64,000 nt of DNA from Leptobrachium leishanense (taxonomy: Eukaryota > Chordata > Amphibia > Anura > Megophryidae): contig CM019064.1 in the NCBI GenBank assembly GCA_009667805.1, positions 386,322,049-386,386,048 of the forward strand, in the 5' to 3' direction. The position numbers were made by a program, and so were the translations under genes. The notes beneath the pieces were generated by a model. That model was not told where the DNA came from. It saw nothing but the letters and a program-made list of their open reading frames with translations, and ran no database searches. Shown here one piece after another: positions 45,746-64,000 of this stretch. How positions within the stretch are numbered: the first letter of the stretch is position 1; the number at the start of each line of letters is the position of its first letter.

Positions 45746-46398
45746 TAGGGATGTGCGTTTCGGGTTTCGGAATTTCGGAATTTTCACGAAATTTCCCGAT
45801 TCGTGTTTTCGGATGCGGCCGAATTTCCGAAAAATTTTAGATCCGAAAAGTTCAGATCCGAAATGTTTTCCGAGCCGAAACGAAATATTTTCGGATTTTT
45901 CGAATGGGCTTGAAATGTGTCAAACGAGGAGAACAGATGTTCCGAAAAACGAAAATTTTCTGAAAAACAAAAATTTTCTGAAAAACGAAAATTTTGTAAA
46001 AACTAAAATTTCCTGAAAAACGAAAATTTTCTGAAAAACGAAAATTTTGCAAAAAACGAAAATTTCCTGAAAAACGAAAATTTTTCGAAAAACGAAAAGT
46101 CGATACAAAAAACGGGCAAAATGACACGAAAAATACGAAAAACCGTCGATAGCCCGAAAAATGTGCAATTCCGAAAAACGAAAATTTCCGAAATTACGAA
46201 AAGTCGATACAAAAACCGAGCACAGTGACACGAAAATACGAAAAATGGTCGAAATTCCGAAAAAAAATGTACCCGAAAAACGGGCCGAACCGAATCGAAT
46301 CGAAACCGAAATCGGTCGAAACGAGCCGAATCGAAAAGTTTAAAAATCCGAAAAATCGAACCGAATCGAACCGAAAAAAAAATCGGTGCACAAGCCTA
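45746..46398 (+). mobile_element. hAT-type MITE, TTTCG-rich family, copy 2 (653 bp)
   Basis: Flanked by CTCTGTGA on both sides (45738-45745 and 46399-46406). Starts TAGGGATGTGCG and ends GTGCACAAGCCTA. It differs from copy 1 mainly by extra tandem GAAAAACGAAAATTT units in the middle (45940-46110). Confidence 0.9.
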
Positions 46399-46647
46399 CT
46401 CTGTGACCTATTTCACTAGCAACTGGCCCTTTTTAGGAATATTTTGCAAGTAGGACACATAATGTCAATGAAATCGCCCCAACGGCATTAACTAGAGAGC
46501 TGGACAAATGCTAATAGGAAGAGACTATTACTTTATCCTAGATACAGGAAAATGGTCTCGTGCTTGTGCCCGACCAGGGCGGCTGCAACAATCAGACGTA
46601 TCCAGCCCAGTAACATGTATGAAACATAACAAGAAAAATATATGTAA

Positions 46648-47137
46648 TCTGTGCTTATCCCTATAACACCATAGGAAACAAAACACAATTCGAGGTTTTT
46701 GTTTACTTGAAGTTTTAAGCCTACCTGCCCCGCCAAAGCACCTCCAGTAAGGTGAGACCTATCTAATGAAGCCAAAAGCTGCTCCCTGAGCAACCACATA
46801 CACTCAGGCGTGACACCATTTTCCCATATCTATGTATATTTTGTCGTGTTTCCAGCCAGGCCATCCTTGCAGCTGTCCCATACCATGGTTTTGTTTTCAA
46901 TCCCAAAGTGGAATTTTTGCTGTGGATGGTATAAAAGAAAACCCACCAGTTTGTCTCATGACTGAGAAACAGTATGAGCATATGTGGTTTCTCAGGGAGC
47001 AGCTTTTGGCTTCATTAGATAGGACTCGCCTTACTGGAGCTGCCTTGGCGTGGCAGGTGGGCTTAAAACGTCAATGGCCATTCATGTAAACAAAAACCTC
47101 TAATTGTGTTTTGTTTCCCATGGTGTTATAGGGATAA
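46648..47137. repeat. Long inverted repeat (about 155-bp arms)
   Basis: 46648-46800 is the reverse complement, with scattered mismatches, of about 46979-47137 (landmark GGAGCAGCTTTTGGCTTCAT). The spacer is about 175 bp. A MITE is likely, but outer ends are not resolved. Confidence 0.75.
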
Positions 47138-47774
47138 GCGCAGATGACATCTTTTTTCTTAAATTATTATTACTTTATTCTGTTCATCGTTTGTGTAACA
47201 TTATACTTGCTATAGACTTAGCAGAAATGTGAACACGAAAACTGTGTGATGATAGCTCTAAGGAATAGAGGTTGGAGGATTGAGGAAGAGAGAGAAGGTG
47301 CCAGTTATTTGGAAGATTAAAGTAAGACAATTAACACACCTAATACAATTTTGAACACAACAGAACTGTATATACATACAACATTTTTTTCCCACAGACT
47401 GTGAGTCACGGTTGCATCGGCTATTCCCACAGCCAGAAACAACCACCCCCATGCTGGTCCTCTTCATTATAACAGTTTTGTTTTTATTTCATCTTTGCTG
47501 TCTGTGCATTAAATTATGTTTAGAATGTAATTTTGGATATATATATACAGTATATATTATTTGCTATGGGTTGTCTGTACAATTTCCCTTCACTGTGTTC
47601 ACATGTATACACTTGTAATTCTAGGGAGTAATTAGTGTTTGTACATTAACACACTGGTGCGTTGTGCATAATGGTTACATGAAAAATATAAATAATAACT
47701 ATTAGGAGTGACTGCTTCCAATCTAATCTTACTTGACCACAGGATACAATGAGAACATTTCACCTTTTGTAGCT
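47138..47774. other. Unassigned intergenic stretch
   Basis: AT-rich, with no supported gene, RNA or element. Confidence 0.4.
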
Positions 47775-48570
47775 TTACACTGGGTTCACACCTAAGCGTT
47801 TTTAATACGCGCGTTTTAACGCGCGTTTTTCACCGGCGTTTTCCTTGCGTTTCACGAGCGTTTTTGCAAAATCGAAACGCGCGTTGCACGCGCGTTTTTT
47901 GATTGACTACGGAGGTGTCCAATAGAAAATTTACTGTCTTAATTACGGAGGCGACCAATGAAAAAGACTTCCCTGTGCAGGAACCAAAGTTGCAAAATGG
48001 AGATCTGCCCAAGACGCACCATTGCAACAATCGCAGCTTTCCACTATCTGCGCTTGAGGAGAAGGAGGCAGGCGATGGCCAGGCGACACTACTGGGTGCA
48101 TCCGACCATTGCAGACCGACAACGAGGTCAGGTCTGGGCGTTGTTTGCAACTCTGCGTGCACACGAGGAGAAGTTTATGAAATACACACATATGTCCATA
48201 AAGAGGTTAGTACATGTACCCTGCTTTTATTGTTGTTGTGTCCCATATGATGGCACCATCAGAGATTTGATTTGGGAAACAGGCGGGATAGCAAGATAGA
48301 AAATAAAGCTTGCATCAAATTAACCTGTGTAAGATGGTATGTTGTTGTGACGACATGGCCTATAAGCACCGTTTCATTGCTATTAATTCCCCCTTTTTTT
48401 TTAATTTTATTTTACAATAGTTTTGATGAGCTGCTGGACTTGATGTCCCCCACCTTGCAATGGCAGGACACCTTCATGCGTGAGAGCATTGCACCGGTGG
48501 AAAGATTGCTGATTACGTTGCGGTAAGTCAACTAACATCACTACACACATAATACAGTGCGATGTGCTGT

Positions 48571-48995
48571 CGGGGTTATTCAAAGTGAATCAAGCCGTCA
48601 CTGCATGTTTGGTTACTTTTCATCCAATACGGAGCAGATCGGCGATCCCTTCACCTACCCTGCGGTGGTTTCAGCAAGTGCCACAGGGCCGATGTAGTGC
48701 AGGGAAAAGCCGCCGCAAACCTGCTGAACACTCACCCCATAACCCGGCAATTGCTTGCCCAAACCCTGCAAAAACATCTGGATTAACCCCGCCGAACACA
48801 CCGGAGAAACCCGAGCACGAGTCGATCAGAACGCAGAGCAGCCGCCGGTCAATAAAATAAATAAAGAGACTTTTTACTGTTGCATTAAACAAAGAATGGT
48901 TTATTCTAGAAATATGTATAAAAAAAGAAAAATATTATCCTAAACAACTATACAAATTAAACCACATAATGGCAGGGCAGTTCGCCACATATTGG
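48571..48995. mobile_element. TA-target MITE (CAGGGTTATTC family), copy 2, partial
   Basis: CGGGGTTATTCAAAGTGAAT at 48571 and following sequence (CCTGCGGTG, GGAAAAGCCGCCGCAAACC, ATAAAGAGACTTTTTACTG) match 36577-37412 and 60927-61825. The right terminus is missing. It lies within Harbinger intron 2. Confidence 0.7.
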
Positions 48996-49084
48996 CTAAA
49001 CAAACAAAAAACAGCCAACGGGCAAGGCATTTTCCCTCCTCAGCAAGGTAAAGAAAATGAAAAAGGTGCCTAGGGATACAGAGA

Positions 49085-49996
49085 TTATAGATTTTGATAG
49101 TGATGCTCGTCACCCTGCATCTCCTCCCTCCTTCCACAGCTGGGTGTGGGATATCTGAAAGGGGATTGTGTGTGTGAGTACCATGTTTCAGGGGGGTGGT
49201 GCATGGGTGTTCGTGGGTAGTAGGTGGTAGGTGGAGGAGTGTGTGTGTGCAGGTGTGTGGTATGTAGAGGTGTTTGTGTTGTAGCTGGTGTATGTTGTTG
49301 GGAGGAGCGTTCTTCAGGTGGAAGGAAGGAGTCGAGGGCACGGGTGATGGCATCACGTGCCTCTGTCTGTTGACTCCTAGGCACCCTTTTCATTTTGTCC
49401 TCCAAGCTGAGGAGGAAATGGGCCTCACAGGACATTCTCTGGACATTATGCGCCATGTCCTGCATGACACTGATAAGTCTGTCCTCCTCACGCTGGTTCC
49501 TCTGTCGACGGCCCCTTACAATTGTACGTCTCCGTACAGGAGGTGTCATGGCTGGTGTGGCAGATCTTGGGACAGATGTTGTGGGTGCTTCTGTCTCAGT
49601 TTGTGATGGTGATGGTGACGGTGAGGGTTGGGTTTCCGACATGTTAATCGAGGTGCATGGCTGTGGATCTTGGGTGGCCGTGTCCTCCTCCTCCTCATTG
49701 TTCTCCTCCTGCCTCTCCCAGCTGCTGTCAGTGCTGTCAATAGCAAATAATACATTAGTGGGTGCATTATATTATTATTTACATGTTTAAAACAATATCC
49801 ACGACCCTCATAAACATTGTTATTGGTTTGACTTACCTACGCATTTCCACGCATGGGATGAGAAATTCCAGCTGGTCAGCATGTACATAGCGCGATGGCG
49901 CACTGGCAGCCGCTCCACTGTGGTATTCCTTTTCTTTCCGCCGGTGGCGGATGAAAGCATCTTTGATGCTCTTCCACGTCTGCTTCATGTTATTGA
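49085..49996 (-). pseudogene. MADF/Myb-SANT-like accessory gene of the Harbinger element, 5' incomplete
   Basis: The - strand has an exon 49837-49996 (KQTWKSIKDAFIRHRRKEKE ... HADQLEFLIPCVEMR, the second half of a MADF-like DNA-binding domain). It splices (GTAAGT/TTGACAG) to 49085-49733, which encodes an acidic stretch, a Ser/Pro/Thr-rich linker and a BESS-like tail region (LISVMQDMAHNVQRM, LLSLEDKMKRVP). Harbinger elements use such a protein to bind DNA and import the transposase. The exon with the first half of the domain is not found; on this strand it should lie beyond 50000, where the transposase exon now begins. The gene sits entirely inside transposase intron 2, in opposite orientation. 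Confidence 0.72.
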
Positions 49997-50884
49997 CTGT
50001 TGAAACAAAATGTAAGCATGAACTAATTGTTTTTTTCATAAATTTCATAGGTATTTAGCAACCAGACAGTCGTTGGTCAGTCTGCACTATGCCTTCATGA
50101 TCGGACAATCAACAGCTAGCAACATCATTCGGGAAACATGCTGTGCCCTATGGGATATCCTTCATGATGTCGTTATGAAGAAACCCAACAAAGAGGAGTG
50201 GATGGCGATTGCAGACGTTTTTGCCAAGACCTGCAATTTTCCAAATTGTTTGGGAGCGCTGGATGGGAAACATATACGGATAATTAAGCCGAAGGGTAGT
50301 GGTAGCCGGTTTTTCAATTTTCGCTGAGCATTTGATGAGGCCCTACTCGAACCGTGGACTCAGTGTGGAGAAGAGGGTGTTTAACTACAGACTGACCCGA
50401 GCACGCAGGGTGGTGGAATGTGCCTTTGGGATCCTCAGCAATAAGTGGCGCATTCTACACCGTCCTATAAATTTAAAATTGGAGAATGCCATCTCAGTGG
50501 TGAAGGCAGTTTGTGTACTGCACAATTTCGTCCGTTGCAGAGATGGGTTCAGTTTCGAGGACTCTTTAGCCCATTGTATGGAGAGTACTGATCTGCTTGC
50601 CAGCCGTGGTAGCAGACATGGTGGCTCTGTCCGCGACAACTTTTCAGCATATTTCATGTCACCAGAGGGTGAGCTGTCTTGGCAGTTGCAAGCCATCAAT
50701 AATGAATAAATAAAACATCTTTGTATGCAAAAAAACCCTGTTTATTCGTTTAAAAAGTTTGTTTCGATTAATAAAATTTGTTTGTATATAACGGATTTCA
50801 GACCTTTTTGTATTTTTAAAAAAAAAAAATACACGCTGTGTGCTTCTCCGGGTTTTATAGCCATGGCCACAGCAGCTGTCATGG

Positions 50885-51090
50885 GTATTCATTGCCCCTA
50901 GGCCACACATGGGTATTTATTGCCCCTAGGTCACACATGGGTATTTATTGCCCCTAGGCCACACATGGGTATTTATTGCCCCTAGGCCACACATGGGTAT
51001 TTATTGCCCCTAGGTCACACATGGGTATTTATTGCCCCTAGGCCACACATGGGTATTTATTGCCCCTAGGTCACACATGGGTATTCTTGT
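50885..51090. repeat. 28-bp minisatellite, 7 copies
   Basis: GCCCCTAGGCCACACATGGG plus TATTTATT is repeated with GGC/GGT variation at one site, inside the Harbinger 3' region. Confidence 0.93.
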
Positions 51091-51400
51091 TTTATGTACC
51101 TCTCTTATCACGTTCTCGGTTGCTGCAGGTCTTCCAATCCGCCCACAACGTACGTTTCTGAATTGGAAAACGCGCAAACGCACGTTCACGTCAAACTCTA
51201 TGGCCGCGAACGCGCTGATAACTGCCCCAAAGAAGCTCCCGCACTTCTTTGGACGTAGGGCGTTTATCAGCGCGTTCTTGCGTGCTGAGAAACGGACAGG
51301 TGTGACATGCCCACATAGGGAATCATGGGATTTCATTGTTTGAGCGTTTTACAGCGCGCAGGAGCGCGCTGTAAAACGCTTAGGTGTGAACCCAGCCTTA

Positions 51401-52700
51401 ATGCTAGACATTGGGGACCTTGGGCTGTTCCATCAGGATGCATCTTTTCGCAACAATATATTTTTGTTCACAGTAACATAATTCAGGCAAGGGGATTGTC
51501 GCGAGACTTCTGGTATGTGTCAGTGATTGTTAGGTTGAATATACAGGCTCCAAGGTGACCCTGTCCTGTACAGTGCATAGACAATACATAATGCATGCAT
51601 GAAATATATTAGGATGTTCTTGGTACTTCTTAATAGGGGATCTGCATTAAGTCGACATCTCTTTACTGATAGGTAATTATCTAGATTGTGTATTTGTAGT
51701 AGGTAGTTAATCCATTGAGTGTCAACCAAAGGCCGGCAAAGTGGGCTCAGGAGGTCAACCACAAAAGAGAAATGTGTAGAGCATCCCTCCTGCTTCATCT
51801 GCTCTAGCAGTTGGAGGGCTATTTTGAATTTTCAGGGAAGCCTTTACTTTATCCTGCTGGACTCCACTTTCCTACCCCAACTTATTGATTTTTGTGACAA
51901 GACTTTTGAGCAACTGCACGGTGAAAAAACGTTTTGTAGATCAGGCCCCAAGATCTGCCGGTTTCTATCTTTGCTAATAATGGATCTCACAGGAATTGCC
52001 ATCAGATAAATGCTATTGTCCGGGGTGGCGGGGAGTCTAGAATGCACAAATCCTGCAAAGAGGAATCCACAGACGTGTGGGCACCCTTCCTACCCTGACG
52101 CTTAACGTTGCCTCAAGTATCCTGAGGCTTAGCGCTGCATTAAGGGGCAGGCTGCTGAATTAGTACCTGCCCTGTAATATGGAGCTAAAACGGGGACGCT
52201 AAGGAGAAACCTGCAGGCACAGGTTTTTCACCTTACCGTCCCCGTTTAGAGGGCAGTATGTAATACTGCTCTATGTGTTAAGTACAAAACAAAAGTAACT
52301 TTATAACATACTAATGCCTGCTATACATTTTGAAATATGTATAAACATATTTTTTATAAACAATAATTCAACTCTAGTTCCATAACAGCGATGACTAGAG
52401 ATACTTTGCATTTAATTCTCACATCAATAACACTATTAAAATGCAATGCTTGAATAAAGATGACATTTAAAATCAATTACATCTGAAACAAAAAATAACT
52501 TGACCTCTTTTTAAGAAGATATTTGATTATAAAAGCCTTTAATCGTGTGGAATCAGATTACAATATGTGAAATAACCCTAATTTATGTTTTCGCAGTGCT
52601 ATTAAGAGTGATTAAATGATACCTGCATTTAACAGGTGAAGATGGATTCACTGATGCCAAGCATGCCATGCCCATTCTCCACTCACAGCTTCATTCTCAG
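51401..52700. other. Intergenic stretch upstream of keratin gene 2
   Basis: No gene is supported. A small inverted repeat with ACGGGGAC/GTCCCCGT motifs lies near 52130-52260. Confidence 0.4.
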
Positions 52701-52729
52701 TTGCTGCCAAGCCCATGCTTCTTAAAATG

Positions 52730-52736
52730 TATAAAG
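52730..52736 (+). promoter_or_regulatory. TATA box of keratin gene 2
   Basis: TATAAAG lies 84 bp before the start codon. About 60 bp further upstream AAGCATGCCA (52659-52668) resembles one half-site for the p53/p63 family (core CATG); that is a suggestion only. Confidence 0.7.
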
Positions 52737-52819
52737 GCCATGGTTTGAAGAATGGACAACATAATTTTTTTTTAAAATTCCTGTGCACTCAACCCAGCTG
52801 GCTTTGAAGAAACTCGACA

Positions 52820-63235
<10,416 letters not shown>

Positions 63236-64000
63236 GTATGTAACAAAGGGAATGAATAAAAATTAAAAAACTAGAGACATGTAAAAAATAATAATCAATA
63301 TTTACATTATCTCACCGGTGCCTCCAATGTGCATAAATTAATATATTTATCATGTAGTTTGATTGTAATCCAATACATTTTCCACAATATCGTTACATTG
63401 TAGATTGTAAGTATTAAATCAAATATTTGACGTACTCAAAGCACTTATGAGCCCACAAGTATGTCTTGAACATTTTCATTCCCAACAACTCCTAACCTTT
63501 GATTTATGCAAACTAGATCAAAGTGTAGTAATGGCATAGCTGTAGTAATTATTGAGTGCAGAAAATCAGAAAATTATTGTAGTGTTTTTTAACTTTCTAA
63601 AAACTACTCACAAATTTATTGTATAATTAAAAGGATTTGCAGGTCATGAACAATTGTACTAAATGTCCCAACAGTTATGTTTCAACATTTATGTCCCAAT
63701 GTCCCAACATGGACCCTGTTCTAAGCGAAACTTGATTAAAGTGTGAATCATTTAGTATAACCCTACTCATTGATCATAATGGGTCCTGTTCCAATCGAAC
63801 TGCTAATTTCTAATGTCACAAAACCAATATATAGTGTCTTACAATAGTGTTGGTATCATGGAACTGTTAATGGTTACCGGCTCACACAACATTTTTCATT
63901 TAGCAGTGCATTACCAGCACATCCCCAATAAGGCCTATTATGTTTTATATAAGCAACATTATATAAAAATGATAATAGTTTGTTTAGTTATTTCTCAAAA
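63236..64000. other. Start of keratin gene 2 intron 6
   Basis: AT-rich intron sequence to the window end. Exon 7 is not reached. Confidence 0.7.

Larger units (their letters stand above)
47958..50709 (+). pseudogene. HARBI1-like transposase, spliced, core deleted
   Basis: Three exons can be read: to 48205 (HYWVHPTIADRQRGQVWALF...YTHMSIK), 48421-48522 (FDELLDLMSPTLQWQDTFMR), and from 50051 (YLATRQSLVSLHYAFMIGQS; LGALDGKHIRI with the first catalytic Asp). Splice sites are GT/AG and keep frame. Near 50315 the reading frame jumps from the SGS.FFNF motif straight to LMRPYSNRGLSVEKRVFNYR, skipping the roughly 80-residue block that holds the second catalytic Asp in HARBI1-type nucleases, and changing frame. 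The C-terminal RARRVVECAFGILSNKWRIL motif is intact. DDE nuclease function is therefore lost. The start codon is uncertain. Confidence 0.85.
47778..51397 (+). mobile_element. PIF/Harbinger transposon, 3.6 kb
   Basis: Ends are CACTGGGTTCACACCTAAGC and, reversed, GGCTGGGTTCACACCTAAGC. It is flanked by the TTA duplication (47775-47777 and 51398-51400) expected for this superfamily. It carries the usual two genes: a HARBI1-like transposase (+) and a MADF/Myb-like protein (-). Subterminal regions are rich in AACGCGCGTTTT motifs. A MITE remnant at about 48571 and a 28-bp minisatellite at 50885-51090 lie inside. The transposase is internally deleted, so the copy is not autonomous. Confidence 0.9.

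Noticed and set aside
51719..52009. 96-codon + strand ORF upstream of keratin gene 2
   Set aside because: No domain, no splice-consistent neighbours; likely chance.

Overview
This window is vertebrate nuclear DNA, most likely from an amphibian (frog). The only host genes I can support are two type II keratin genes in tandem on the + strand. Gene 1 (32622-42792) is complete, with nine exons and a predicted 636-residue protein with glycine-rich head and tail. Gene 2 (52820 onward) has exons 1-6 and runs off the right edge. Both keep the conserved exon sizes of this family (221, 61, 96, 165 and 126 bp for exons 2-6; 221 and 35 bp for exons 7-8 in gene 1). The window is therefore part of a type II keratin cluster. 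The frog assignment is an inference from the mix of DNA transposons (hAT, PIF/Harbinger, piggyBac-like, Tc1, Helitron) plus CR1 LINEs and the keratin style; I cannot name a species.

Layout. 1-8.5 kb: two decayed BED-finger hAT transposase copies, a foldback element, a short tandem repeat and a CR1 LINE piece. 8.5-12.05 kb: a complete non-autonomous LTR element (- strand, matching LTRs, 5-bp target duplication) whose gag-like ORF carries expanded 30- and 33-bp minisatellites. 12.05-19.5 kb: 141-bp and about 67-bp satellite repeats, into which a second LTR family has inserted; that locus was later duplicated. 20.15-28.92 kb: a probable non-autonomous Helitron (- strand) filled with about ninety 19-bp CACGTG-type repeats and 31 copies of a palindromic 214-bp monomer arranged in a higher-order pattern. 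29-32.3 kb: a segment upstream of keratin gene 1, part of which is duplicated near 15.2-15.9 kb, plus a piggyBac-like element. 32.6-43 kb: keratin gene 1 with element-laden introns 5-7. 43.7-51.4 kb: intergenic transposons, including a 3.6-kb PIF/Harbinger element with a broken transposase and an antisense MADF/Myb-like gene. 52.8-64 kb: keratin gene 2, whose intron 2 holds a Tc1 element split by a hAT-type MITE, a Harbinger-type MITE and a second piggyBac-like copy.

The keratins would act as type II partners of type I keratins in cytoplasmic intermediate filaments of epithelia. Nearly everything else is mobile or satellite DNA. Many element ends could be placed to the base from target-site duplications, so the insertion order can be read in several places (for example MITE into Tc1 into keratin intron). 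The long ORFs inside the tandem arrays are open by composition and I do not call them genes.
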